The position numbers were made by a program, and so were the translations under genes. Shown in pieces: positions 1 to 7,375 of a stretch of DNA of 18,133 nt. The DNA lies in the NCBI GenBank assembly GCA_013003335.1, contig JABDJT010000043.1:1-18133 (forward strand), in the 5' to 3' direction. This DNA is from Verrucomicrobiales bacterium. GTDB lineage: Bacteria > Verrucomicrobiota > Verrucomicrobiia > Verrucomicrobiales > DEV007. The notes under the pieces are model-generated. The model did not search any database. It was given only the letters and a program-made list of their open reading frames with translations, and was not told where the DNA came from. The number at the start of each line of letters is the position of its first letter. Position 1 is the stretch's first letter.

Positions 1-658
1 CGACAAGGCAAACCGGAGTTCCGCTTCCTCCTTCCGGGGGATGGGTTGCCGGGAAGGGTGTGAAATTCTTGCTGATATCGGGAAAAATCTCGGGGTTCCG
101 GTGACGACGGATGTTCACAGCCCGGAAGAAGCGGCGATTGCGGGCGAATTCATCGATATCATCCAGATTCCGGCGTTTTTGTGCCGGCAGACCGATTTGA
201 TTGAAGCGGCGGCGAAGACCGGGCGGGTGGTGAACATCAAAAAGGGCCAATTTCTGGCGCCGTGGGACGTTCAGAATATCGCGGAGAAGATGGATACTTT
301 TGAAAACTTAAAATTCTTTTTTACTGAAAGAGGTGTGAGCTTCGGGTATAATACTCTCGTGGCTGATATGCGATCGCTGTACTGGATGCGGGCGGAAGGT
401 TACCGCGTGGTATTTGATGCGACGCACTCGGTGCAGCGCCCCGGCGGGCTCGGAAAATCGAGCGGTGGCGATGGTATTCTCGCACCGGTATTGGCCCGGG
501 CAGCGGTTGCGACGGGCTGCGAAGGAATTTTTATGGAAACCCACCCGAATCCCGAAAAAGCGCTCAGCGACGGGCCCAACCAGGTTCCGCTCGCGGACCT
601 GGGTGGAGTTCTGAAGCGATTGCTGCGGGTTCACACGGCAGCGCGGGCGGAAGTCTAG
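1..658 (+). CDS. kdsA: 3-deoxy-8-phosphooctulonate synthase (KDO-8-P synthase), 5' partial
   Basis: This enzyme condenses phosphoenolpyruvate with arabinose 5-phosphate to give KDO-8-phosphate, the cytoplasmic precursor of the inner-core sugar of LPS. The reading frame is open from the left edge and begins with D-K-A-N-R-S-S, the conserved substrate-binding segment of the family. V-T-T-D-V-H, I-Q-I-P-A-F-L-C-R-Q-T-D-L and a V-N-I-K-K-G-Q motif follow. The C-terminal half has F-D-A-T-H-S-V-Q-R-P-G-G and F-M-E-T-H-P-N-P-E-K-A-L-S-D, which resemble the metal-dependent (Aquifex-type) class. The His, Glu and Asp in these motifs would be three of its four metal ligands. The fourth, an N-terminal Cys, lies outside the window. 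About 218 residues are visible, so roughly 50-60 are missing. The stop is 15 bases before the lptC-like gene, suggesting one LPS biogenesis operon. Confidence 0.96.
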   Translation, partial: DKANRSSASSFRGMGCREGCEILADIGKNLGVPVTTDVHSPEEAAIAGEFIDIIQIPAFLCRQTDLIEAAAKTGRVVNIKKGQFLAPWDVQNIAEKMDTFENLKFFFTERGVSFGYNTLVADMRSLYWMRAEGYRVVFDATHSVQRPGGLGKSSGGDGILAPVLARAAVATGCEGIFMETHPNPEKALSDGPNQVPLADLGGVLKRLLRVHTAARAEV

Positions 659-673
659 GGATTTTCAAGAGCC

Positions 674-1402
674 ATGTCTATTTTCCCACCAGGAATGAGA
701 ACGGGAAGCCGGGTGATTGTCGCCGGGTTCGCGGGGCTGTGCCTACTGGCCGGTGCAGGGATTAACCTGAGGGGACAGGAATTGGATAAGGTGGCCATTC
801 CGCGGCCGGAAGCGGAGCGGGAGCGAAAAGAGGAGCGTGCGCGGCAATTTGAGGAAATGCAAGCGAAACTGGCTGCCCGTGCGGCGGCGGAAGCAGCTGC
901 CAAGGCGGCGGCTGATGCCGCGGAAGCGGCGGGTGAAGAACCCCTGGAGGAGGGTGATCTGGCCAATTCGGCCATGGAACAGGCGATTCCGCCGGAACTG
1001 GCGGATCTGCTGCCGGTGGGAGCGGAATTCAAAGGCGTGAGATTTCCCAGTTATACCGGTGACCGACTGAACTCGATTGTGCATGCCGAGAAGATGTCGC
1101 GAATCGATTCCGAGCACCTGGATTTATTCGAACTGGTGATTGATGTGCTGGACGAGCGGGGGAAAATCACGACTAAGATCTACATGGATCGGGCCGTTTA
1201 TGACATTGCCGACCAGAAATTGATCAGCCGCTCCCGTGCCACGATTGACCAGAAACCGAAATTCGTGATGAAGGGCGACAAGCTGACTTTTGAAGGGGAA
1301 ACGAAAACCGGCCGGATGCAGGGCAATGTGAAGACGATCATTTACGGCGTGAATAAACCCCAAACCGGCAGTAATCTTTTTTCGGATCCTTCGAAACGGT
1401 AA
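674..1402 (+). CDS. lptC: LptC-like LPS-export periplasmic protein
   Basis: LptC is the single-span inner-membrane subunit that passes LPS from the LptBFG transporter to LptA. Here a hydrophobic segment at about residues 12-30 would be the membrane anchor or signal. A highly charged, Ala/Glu-rich helix (about 38-95) follows, probably coiled coil and unusual for this family. The LptC-like beta domain runs from about 110 to 230. It includes K-F-V-M-K-G-D-K-L-T-F-E-G and G-R-M-Q-G-N-V-K, typical of the repeated strands of LptC/OstA folds. Identity rests on this weak fold signature plus position between kdsA and the lptA-like gene. The start at 674 is an ATG; a second ATG at 695 would shorten the protein by seven residues without changing the topology. 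At 242 residues it is longer than the roughly 190 of E. coli LptC because of the helical insert. Confidence 0.75.
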   Translation: MSIFPPGMRTGSRVIVAGFAGLCLLAGAGINLRGQELDKVAIPRPEAERERKEERARQFEEMQAKLAARAAAEAAAKAAADAAEAAGEEPLEEGDLANSAMEQAIPPELADLLPVGAEFKGVRFPSYTGDRLNSIVHAEKMSRIDSEHLDLFELVIDVLDERGKITTKIYMDRAVYDIADQKLISRSRATIDQKPKFVMKGDKLTFEGETKTGRMQGNVKTIIYGVNKPQTGSNLFSDPSKR

Positions 1403-1428
1403 AAACTCTCATAACTAATCCCCACGGC

Positions 1429-2535
1429 ATGAAAACGATTCAATTACTTTCCACGATATTGGCCGGGATCGCCTTTTTGGCAGTCCCCGGTCTACAGGCT
1501 CAGGACAAGGGCACTTCCGAAACCAATCGCGCTGTTGAAAAGGCGACCGAAGCCGGTCGTGAATTGCTGAAGAATTCCGACAAGGTCCTGAAGGACAACC
1601 CGCAGCTGCAAAACATTCTGAATTCCGTGAAGGACGATCCGGGTGCGGTGGTGAAAGAAGTTTCACCGATGGCACGTGAGCAGTTAAACAAGATTCAGGG
1701 TAACAGCACCAATTCGGGAGGCGTCCCGGCAACCCGTTCGGCGGTTCCGAATCCGGCTCCTGCCACCCCCACGACCGGAACCACTCCACAAAACCCGACG
1801 GCAGCCAATCCCAACGCGATGCTCCCCGAGCCGGTAGCTCGCGGTACGCGTCCTGCCCCGCTACCTCCGACAGCGGCTCCTCCGACGACGACAGCTCCGG
1901 CACCCACTTTAAACGGCGGAGTGGTGCCTCCTCCGCGTGATTTGAAACCGCAATACGATCCGTCGAAGAGCGCCAACAAGGGCCAGCCGGCAGCGGCATC
2001 GGGCGGGGCAAACGGTGAGACGATGGAAATCACGTCCGACGAAACTTCGATGAACCAGGAAACCGGATTTCTCGTTTTCAAAGGTAACGTCTACCTGGTT
2101 CACCCGGCCTACAACATGACCTGTGATCAGCTGGAAATTTATATGTTCCGCGAAGACGAAAACCCGCCCCGGAAGGCGGACGGGTCGACCCCGGAATTCA
2201 AGAAAGCCGTCGCTACCGGTGGCATGGTCGAAATCGAGCGGATCGGTGCGCAGGGGCAGAAGGAAATCGCCAAGGCACGACGGGCCGATTTCAATCCGGT
2301 CCTCGATGAAATTATTTTGTCCGGCGGACCGCCGACCATGCAGAGTGGTGGCCGGGTAATCGATCCCAATGATCCGCGAGCCCGCATCATTTTGAATAAC
2401 CGCACCAAGCTCTACAAAGTGGAGGGCGGCCGGCACACGCTTTCAATCCCGATGGGCAAAAAAGCGCCGTCGTCGGGTGGCGGTCTTCCGACGAATCTGA
2501 ATAGCATCAGCGACCGGAACAAGAAAGACCGCTGA
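1429..2535 (+). CDS. lptA: LptA/OstA-family LPS transport protein
   Basis: LptA forms the periplasmic bridge that carries LPS to the outer membrane. The protein has a clear signal peptide (about residues 1-24, ending V-P-G-L-Q-A before Q-D), then a charged helical stretch (about 30-90). A long Pro/Thr/Ala-rich linker follows (about 100-170). The OstA-like beta domain spans about 199-345: E-I-T-S-D-E-T-S-M-N-Q-E, then F-K-G-N-V-Y-L, then D-Q-L-E-I-Y, and A-T-G-G-M-V-E-I-E near A-R-R-A-D-F-N. This order matches the family pattern of 'repeat strand, G-N-V, calculated table of modified strands'. It is about twice the size of E. coli LptA because of the N-terminal helical and proline-rich parts. 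The gene starts 26 bases after the lptC-like stop and precedes lptB, so export genes are contiguous. The permease genes lptF and lptG are not in this window. Confidence 0.82.
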   Translation: MKTIQLLSTILAGIAFLAVPGLQAQDKGTSETNRAVEKATEAGRELLKNSDKVLKDNPQLQNILNSVKDDPGAVVKEVSPMAREQLNKIQGNSTNSGGVPATRSAVPNPAPATPTTGTTPQNPTAANPNAMLPEPVARGTRPAPLPPTAAPPTTTAPAPTLNGGVVPPPRDLKPQYDPSKSANKGQPAAASGGANGETMEITSDETSMNQETGFLVFKGNVYLVHPAYNMTCDQLEIYMFREDENPPRKADGSTPEFKKAVATGGMVEIERIGAQGQKEIAKARRADFNPVLDEIILSGGPPTMQSGGRVIDPNDPRARIILNNRTKLYKVEGGRHTLSIPMGKKAPSSGGGLPTNLNSISDRNKKDR

Positions 2536-2592
2536 GTTGTTTCGATTTCCGGTGAGCCGATTTTTTTCCCGCATTTTCCGTATTCCGCCCGC

Positions 2593-4251
2593 ATGAGCGA
2601 CGAATTTGACGACCTGTTCAATTCGGGGAACAGGCCTGCTGCTCCCACCGCCCAGACTCCGCCCGAGGAGGATGACGAGGTCGAGGAGATCTATTACCAC
2701 CCCGGTGCGACGGGAGGAGAGGTCGACCCCGAAACACCGGACGTTTCCCCGCCGGTCGAGTCGATCGAGCCCTTCGAACAGTCCGCGGCAGCCGAATCCG
2801 GCTACGACGAAGAGGTCGAAGAGATTTACTCGTTTGAAGAGGCAGCCGGATACGATCAGACTGTTCCCAAAACACAGCCGATCCGGCCGAAAAAAGCGCC
2901 GCCGGAGCCTGGCCCTGATTCCGAAAAAGTCCCGGATTCCCAGACCGAGCCCGTCGCAGGCGAAAATTACAATCCCGTTCCCGAAATAGCTGCAGCTACG
3001 TCGGAACCGGAAGCAGAGCCGGAACAAGAAGAGTCGCCGGCGGCTCTGGAACTGTATGCCGACGAGCATGGCAATACCTACTATTTGGACGAAAACGGAG
3101 TGGCTCATGAATATCATGGGGAACTGCCCGATGACGCCTACATCGAGCCGGATTCCTACGTCGAAGCGGAAACCGAAGTCGTTCCGCAGACTGCTCCCGA
3201 AGCCCCGGAACCATCCATGGAAGACCAGATTGCCGCTGCGCTGGTCGATCCGGAGCCCGAACCGGAAGAAGAAATGGTGGCCGAACCGGAAATCGAAATC
3301 GAACCAGTTTCCGCGGAAGCTCCGGCGCCCGAGCCTGAACCGGTTGTGGAGGAAGATGTGAAACCGTTGCCAGTCCAGGCCGCTGTGTCGCTTCCCGTAA
3401 TTTCTCCGGAGTTGATCGCGGAAGATGATGAGGAGGAAGAAGAGATCGAACCCGGGTTCGGCAGCCTCCTCCAGCAGGCCAAAGCCGACATGGAGCAGAA
3501 GCCGGGCATTTCGGCTGAGACGCAGCGCGAAATGCTGCTCAACACCGAAAAGCTGGTAAAAGTGTACGACGGTCGCGCGGTGGTAAACGGCGTCGACATC
3601 AATGTTCGCCCGGGTGAAATTGTCGGGTTGCTCGGTCCGAACGGGGCCGGGAAAACGACCACGTTTTACATGATCGTCGGACTGGTGGCACCGAACGGCG
3701 GAAAAGTCTGGTTCAACAACAATGACGTCACCACCGAACCGATGTACAAGCGCGCCCGGCTTGGCATGGGTTATTTGCCCCAGGAAGAATCGATTTATCG
3801 CAAGCTGACGGTCGAGCAGAACATCATGGCAACGCTGGAAACGTTGAAGCTGACCCGGTCCGAGCGCCGCGATCGTTGCCAGGAACTTCTCGAGCAGTTC
3901 GGGATCACTCACATCGCCAAGAACATTGCCATGACTTGTTCCGGCGGGGAAAAACGGCGACTCACCATCGCCCGGTCCCTGGTCACGAAACCGGATTTGC
4001 TCATGCTCGACGAACCGTTCTCCGGTGTCGACCCGATCGCGGTCAGTGAAATTCAAAGTATCGTCAAGAACCTCCGCGAAAGCGGACTCGCGATCCTGAT
4101 AACCGACCACAACGTCCGCGAAACGCTCGATATTGTCGACCGTGCCTACCTCATTTTTGAGGGCCAGGTTCTCCGTGAGGGCAGCAAGGACTTCCTTGTC
4201 AACGATCCGACCAGCCGGAAACTCTATCTCGGCGAGCAATTCAGCATGTGA
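2593..4251 (+). CDS. lptB: LptB, LPS export ABC ATPase with long acidic N-terminal extension
   Basis: LptB is the cytoplasmic ATPase that powers LPS extraction with LptF and LptG. The C-terminal ~240 residues are a textbook LptB: Walker A G-P-N-G-A-G-K-T-T at about residue 348, Q-loop region G-Y-L-P-Q-E-E-S-I-Y-R-K-L-T-V, signature C-S-G-G-E-K-R-R, Walker B L-L-M-L-D-E-P-F-S-G-V-D-P and H-loop I-T-D-H-N-V-R-E-T-L. The first ~310 residues have no counterpart in ordinary LptB. They are rich in Glu, Pro, Ala and Asp, look disordered, and contain E-V-E-E-I-Y twice (residues 29-34 and 74-79) plus a Tyr-rich acidic patch near 150-190. An in-frame ATG at 3490 (residue 300) would give a normal-length ATPase, so an internal start is possible. 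The frame is open throughout with normal codon use, which favours the long form. A palindromic repeat begins nine bases after the stop. Confidence 0.93.
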   Translation: MSDEFDDLFNSGNRPAAPTAQTPPEEDDEVEEIYYHPGATGGEVDPETPDVSPPVESIEPFEQSAAAESGYDEEVEEIYSFEEAAGYDQTVPKTQPIRPKKAPPEPGPDSEKVPDSQTEPVAGENYNPVPEIAAATSEPEAEPEQEESPAALELYADEHGNTYYLDENGVAHEYHGELPDDAYIEPDSYVEAETEVVPQTAPEAPEPSMEDQIAAALVDPEPEPEEEMVAEPEIEIEPVSAEAPAPEPEPVVEEDVKPLPVQAAVSLPVISPELIAEDDEEEEEIEPGFGSLLQQAKADMEQKPGISAETQREMLLNTEKLVKVYDGRAVVNGVDINVRPGEIVGLLGPNGAGKTTTFYMIVGLVAPNGGKVWFNNNDVTTEPMYKRARLGMGYLPQEESIYRKLTVEQNIMATLETLKLTRSERRDRCQELLEQFGITHIAKNIAMTCSGGEKRRLTIARSLVTKPDLLMLDEPFSGVDPIAVSEIQSIVKNLRESGLAILITDHNVRETLDIVDRAYLIFEGQVLREGSKDFLVNDPTSRKLYLGEQFSM

Positions 4252-4259
4252 TCCCGATA

Positions 4260-4307
4260 CGAACCAACAGGGTTTGTTTGTCGAACAGACCCTGTTCATT
4301 CGTTTCG
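4260..4307. repeat. Intergenic palindromic repeat, copy A
   Basis: This is one of five related copies in the window. The arms AACAGGGTTTGTT and AACAGACCCTGTT pair over 13 positions with one T-G wobble around the five-base loop TGTCG. It lies between lptB and nusB and could form a hairpin in the transcript, but there is no T-run to make it a standard terminator. Confidence 0.8.
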
Positions 4308-4370
4308 TTTCCCCATTCCCCTTGCTGATTTTCGTTTCACTGGCACATTCCCCGCGGATTGATCAAAACG

Positions 4371-4814
4371 ATGCCAAAGCCCAGCCCAAGACGGGACGGA
4401 CGGGAAGCTGCCCTGCAATTCCTGTTCGGCCATGAAATGAACCGCGATGAGGAAGCCGACCCGGCTGACCTCGACGCGGAAATGGCTGCGTTCTGGGAGA
4501 TCCGGAACGTCGGCAGCGATCTGGCGCGGGAATTTGCCGGCGAACTGGCGTCCGGAACCGTGGCCAATCTCGAATCGATCGACGAGCATCTCGTCGACGC
4601 TCTCGAAAACTACAAGCTGGAGCGACTCACCGTGGTTGACCGCAACCTGTTGCGCCTCGCCATTTTTGAAATCGCGTTTTCCGATCACATCCCGCCGCGG
4701 GCCGCCATCAACGAAGCGATCGAAATCGCGAAGCGATTCGGCACAGAAAAAAGCCCGAAATTCGTGAATGGAGTTCTGGATCGCATCCGGAAATCCCTGA
4801 AACCCGACGCCTGA
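4371..4814 (+). CDS. nusB: Transcription antitermination factor NusB
   Basis: NusB is a small all-helical RNA-binding protein that works with NusE (S10) on boxA sites in rRNA operons. The N-terminal R-R-D-G-R-E-A-A-L-Q-F-L-F matches the family's R-x-x-A-R-x-x-A-L-Q-x-L-Y opening. The C-terminal part has V-D-R-N-L-L-R-L-A-I-F-E-I, then P-P-R-A-A-I-N-E-A-I-E-I-A-K-R-F-G, then K-F-V-N-G-V-L-D, the most conserved segment of NusB. I chose the ATG at 4371, 12 bases inside a possible TTG start at 4359, because it gives the usual short basic tail before the first helix. The product is 147 residues, typical for the family. Its stop is 10 bases before ftsY, so the two are probably cotranscribed. Confidence 0.93.
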   Translation: MPKPSPRRDGREAALQFLFGHEMNRDEEADPADLDAEMAAFWEIRNVGSDLAREFAGELASGTVANLESIDEHLVDALENYKLERLTVVDRNLLRLAIFEIAFSDHIPPRAAINEAIEIAKRFGTEKSPKFVNGVLDRIRKSLKPDA

Positions 4815-4824
4815 CCAGCTTTCC

Positions 4825-5670
4825 ATGTCGCTTTTCAAGAACATCCTCAACCGGTTTTCCGGCGGCGACATCGACTGGGATGACCTGGAGGAAACGTTGG
4901 TGGCGGGTGATCTTGGGATCCGACTGACGATGGAAATCGTCGATCGCCTGCAGGAAAAAGGCGGAAAAATCAACGCGGAAACGGTGGTGGAAGCCTGCCG
5001 GGAAGAGATCACGGAAATCCTCGGTGAATCACCTGCAATCCCCCGGCCGCGACCGGACGGAAAGCCCTGCGTGATTCTCGTTGCGGGCGTCAACGGCGTG
5101 GGAAAAACGACGTCGATCGCGAAACTGGCCCGCTTTTTGAAAGATCAGGGCCATTCCGTGATGCTTGCGGCTGCGGACACCTTTCGGGCAGCTGCAATCG
5201 AGCAATTGTCCGTCTGGGCAGAGCGGCTCGACGTCCCCATCGTGAAAACGCAATACGAAGGTGATCCGTCGGCAGTCTGTTTCGACGCTCATCAGAGCGC
5301 GATCGCCAACGGTACGGATTTCCTGATTTGCGATACCGCCGGACGGTTGCATACCCGCCACAATTTGATGGAGGAACTCAAAAAGATCGAGCGGACGCTC
5401 GGGAAGAACGACGAATCCGCTCCACATGAGCGGTGGATCGTGGTGGATGCGACGACGGGTTCCAACGCACTGAACCAGGCCAAAGAATTCCACAACGCCC
5501 TCGATTTGAACGGGCTGATCGTCACGAAACTGGACGGTTCCGGCAAAGGCGGCAGCGTCGTCGCCGTGCGGCACGAACTCGGCATCCCGACCCGATTTAT
5601 CGGCACGGGCGAAGGCGAAACGGATTTGGCGGCGTTCGATTCGAAGGAATTTGTCGAGTCGATTTTGTGA
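4825..5670 (+). CDS. ftsY: Signal recognition particle receptor FtsY
   Basis: FtsY is the membrane-associated GTPase that docks SRP-ribosome complexes at the SecYEG translocon. The protein is essentially just the NG domain. The helical N domain (about 1-70) includes D-W-D-D-L-E-E-T-L-V-A-G-D-L-G. The G domain carries G-V-N-G-V-G-K-T-T-S (88-97), the insertion-box motif D-T-F-R-A-A-A, D-T-A-G-R (from about 170), T-K-L-D-G (from about 234) and G-K-G-G-S-V. The acidic A domain seen in E. coli is absent, as in many bacteria, giving 281 residues. The gene follows nusB by 10 bases. Its stop is separated by a single base from the stop of the oppositely oriented sugar nucleotidyltransferase, leaving no space for a dedicated terminator. 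Confidence 0.96.
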   Translation: MSLFKNILNRFSGGDIDWDDLEETLVAGDLGIRLTMEIVDRLQEKGGKINAETVVEACREEITEILGESPAIPRPRPDGKPCVILVAGVNGVGKTTSIAKLARFLKDQGHSVMLAAADTFRAAAIEQLSVWAERLDVPIVKTQYEGDPSAVCFDAHQSAIANGTDFLICDTAGRLHTRHNLMEELKKIERTLGKNDESAPHERWIVVDATTGSNALNQAKEFHNALDLNGLIVTKLDGSGKGGSVVAVRHELGIPTRFIGTGEGETDLAAFDSKEFVESIL

Positions 5671-5671
5671 T

Positions 5672-6652
5672 TCAGAAATCGCGATCCGAGGCCGACTCCG
5701 CGGCGATTTTGTCGTCCCGCACGACACACCGGTCCAGTGCCACGCCTGCTTCCACCGTGGCATTTTCCCAGATGATCGACCGCGTGATTTTCGCTCCTGC
5801 TTTCACGACCACGCCGGCCCCGATCGAGGTTGCGGCATCGATTTCCGCCTCTTGATCAATCTGCGCGTCGGGATGGATTCGCGTTGCCTTTTCCACTTCG
5901 TATCGGGGAAAATCCGGCTGAGGCATCATCTCCGTCGACGCGTCCAGGTAGGTTTCTCGATTTCCGAGGTCATTCCACTGACCCTCGTCCACGATCACTC
6001 CACCGACGCGGTTTTCATCCCGCAGGCAGTTCAGGATCGGCGAAATGACCGATTCGATTTTCCCCGGCTCAATGAATCGCTCCACAAACTCCGACCGGAC
6101 GAAATAAATACCCGTGAACTGAAATTTTTCGGTGGCGTCCGTCTTCAACTGGTTGCTGATGTCCGTCACCTGCCCGCTTTTTTGATCCAGTGCGACCTGC
6201 AGAGCGTGACCCTCTGACCGAAGAACCATCGTCACCAGGTTGTCCGATTCGAGATGGGCAGCCACTGCCGGAGCGAGAGGCAAATCGGTCAAAATGTCAC
6301 CGTTGTAGACAGCGATGGAGCCGCTATCGGGTGTTTTTCTGGAAATCCAGTCGCGGATGTTGTCGATCCCCCCCGCCGTGTTGAGCAAAGTCGGTTCGTG
6401 GCGCAATTCCAGCGGACAATCCCGGTATTGCCCGTCCGGGAAAGTGGCCGGGTAGGCTTCCGGGGCGTGATGGGTGTTGACTATAAACGAGTTGGTCCCA
6501 AGATCGGCGATCAAGTGATCGAATGCATAGGTGAGCAGCGGTTTATTCCACAGGGAAATCATCGGTTTCGGGAGCGATTCGGTCAGCGGGCGAAGCCGTG
6601 TTCCGAGACCGGCGCCGAGGATGAAAGCGGGCAGGGGAGGGGCGGAAATCAT
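5672..6652 (-). CDS. NDP-sugar pyrophosphorylase with C-terminal left-handed beta-helix
   Basis: The protein is a nucleotidyltransferase that joins a sugar 1-phosphate to an NTP to make an activated sugar. The N-terminal nucleotide-binding signature is G-A-G-L-G-T-R-L-R-P-L-T-E-S-L-P-K-P-M (about residues 13-31). H-H-A-P-E, N-T-A-G-G-I and Y-N-G-D-I follow, the last holding the metal-binding Asp. A C-terminal stretch (about 255-315) has the spaced small/hydrophobic residues of hexapeptide repeats. The layout resembles GlmU/ManC/MurU-type enzymes; MurU-like (muramate 1-phosphate uridylyltransferase) or mannose-1-phosphate enzymes both fit, and substrate cannot be read from the sequence. It is convergent with ftsY and divergent from the DoxX-like gene, with palindromic repeat copy B between the divergent starts. 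Confidence 0.88.
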   Translation of the reverse strand: MISAPPLPAFILGAGLGTRLRPLTESLPKPMISLWNKPLLTYAFDHLIADLGTNSFIVNTHHAPEAYPATFPDGQYRDCPLELRHEPTLLNTAGGIDNIRDWISRKTPDSGSIAVYNGDILTDLPLAPAVAAHLESDNLVTMVLRSEGHALQVALDQKSGQVTDISNQLKTDATEKFQFTGIYFVRSEFVERFIEPGKIESVISPILNCLRDENRVGGVIVDEGQWNDLGNRETYLDASTEMMPQPDFPRYEVEKATRIHPDAQIDQEAEIDAATSIGAGVVVKAGAKITRSIIWENATVEAGVALDRCVVRDDKIAAESASDRDF

Positions 6653-6682
6653 CGATTCAGAGTCATGGGACAGGAGGTGTTA

Positions 6683-6726
6683 CGAGTCAACAGGGTTCGT
6701 TCGTCGAACCAACCCTGTTGACTCGG
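6683..6726. repeat. Intergenic palindromic repeat, copy B
   Basis: This is the most symmetrical copy: CGAGTCAACAGGGTT (6683-6697) and AACCCTGTTGACTCG (6711-6725) are perfect 15-base inverted arms. Inside them GTT and AAC can extend the stem after one C-C mismatch, leaving the loop CGTCG. It lies between two divergently transcribed genes, so it is unlikely to be merely a transcription terminator. Confidence 0.88.
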
Positions 6727-6735
6727 ATGGAATCC

Positions 6736-6765
6736 TTGATTTCCCGAGCGAAACAGGTGTATCTT
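6736..6765 (+). promoter_or_regulatory. Possible sigma-70 type promoter for the DoxX-like gene
   Basis: TTGATT (6736-6741) and TATCTT (6760-6765) are separated by 18 bases and each matches four of six bases of the vegetative consensus. Transcription would start around 6772, just upstream of the ATG at 6784. This supports that start over the ATG at 6727. The call rests on pattern alone. Confidence 0.35.
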
Positions 6766-6783
6766 CGCCGTTCTCACCCTGAC

Positions 6784-7287
6784 ATGTCTGTTCTCAGCCA
6801 ACCAGATACCGCTTCGCCCTCCGCGTTTAAGCAGCTCAGTCCCAGCGATCTCTGGATTTTCCTGATCCGGTTTTTCACCGGGTATCCGATGATTCACTAC
6901 CAGGCGTGGAAGCACGCGCGCACCGGTTGGGATTACATGTGGCAGAAAACGAATTGGACGGTGCACGACCAGATGGTGAACCTGGGGGCGTCTTCGCCCG
7001 GTCCGATGGCGGTGTTGTTGATTTTTTTCCTGCTGACGAGTTCTTTCGGAATCGTGATCGGTTTCCTGACCCGGATCAATTCGATTCTCCTTCTGGTCTG
7101 TCTCGGTGTCGTCCTGATTGCTCCTGTCGAACTGTCCACTACCCTGACTTCTCAAACCCTTCTGCTGTATCTCGGTCTCTGCCTGACATTGATCGTGGCT
7201 GGCGGTGGATTTTTCTCCCTGGACACGCTGTTGACCAGTCGCCGGCGGAAACGGAAAGACCGGGCTGCTCCCAGCCGGTTTGCGTAA
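6784..7287 (+). CDS. DoxX-like small integral membrane protein
   Basis: The 167-residue product has about four hydrophobic segments. The first, L-W-I-F-L-I-R-F-F-T-G-Y-P-M-I-H-Y, matches the opening helix of DoxX/DoxD-type proteins, which typically reads L-L-R-x-x-x-G followed by a short aromatic run. Two long helices follow around P-M-A-V-L-L-I-F-F-L-L-T-S-S-F-G and I-N-S-I-L-L-L-V-C-L-G, then a last one ending G-G-G-F-F-S-L-D-T-L-L. A strongly basic tail (S-R-R-R-K-R-K-D-R) follows, probably cytoplasmic. DoxX relatives are linked to quinone or thiosulfate redox chemistry, but most have no known role, and none is claimed here. The start at 6784 is preferred because the upstream ATG at 6727 touches the palindromic repeat and precedes the candidate promoter's start site. 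Confidence 0.6.
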   Translation: MSVLSQPDTASPSAFKQLSPSDLWIFLIRFFTGYPMIHYQAWKHARTGWDYMWQKTNWTVHDQMVNLGASSPGPMAVLLIFFLLTSSFGIVIGFLTRINSILLLVCLGVVLIAPVELSTTLTSQTLLLYLGLCLTLIVAGGGFFSLDTLLTSRRRKRKDRAAPSRFA

Positions 7288-7297
7288 GCCAAAATAA

Positions 7298-7309
7298 TCC
7301 TTGCAAGGA
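7298..7309. promoter_or_regulatory. Perfect 12-base palindrome upstream of the helicase gene
   Basis: TCCTTGCAAGGA reads identically on both strands and sits 10 bases after the DoxX-like stop and about 66 bases before the helicase start. It could be a dimeric regulator site, but a single occurrence gives little support. Confidence 0.2.
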
Positions 7310-7375
7310 CTGCCCGTCGCCCCCTTTTTGCACGGGTTCTCTCCCCTGTGAATTCGCATTTTTCTGAACAACACT

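Noticed and set aside
2536..2592. Possible attenuator before lptB (CGG-TGAG-CCG then seven T)
   Set aside because: The stem is only three pairs, too weak to support a terminator call despite the T-run.
2443..4299. A 618-codon open frame on the minus strand opposite lptB
   Set aside because: It is the mirror of lptB's codon bias (Phe/Arg/Gly-rich, no domain motifs) and lptB's ABC motifs on the plus strand are unambiguous.
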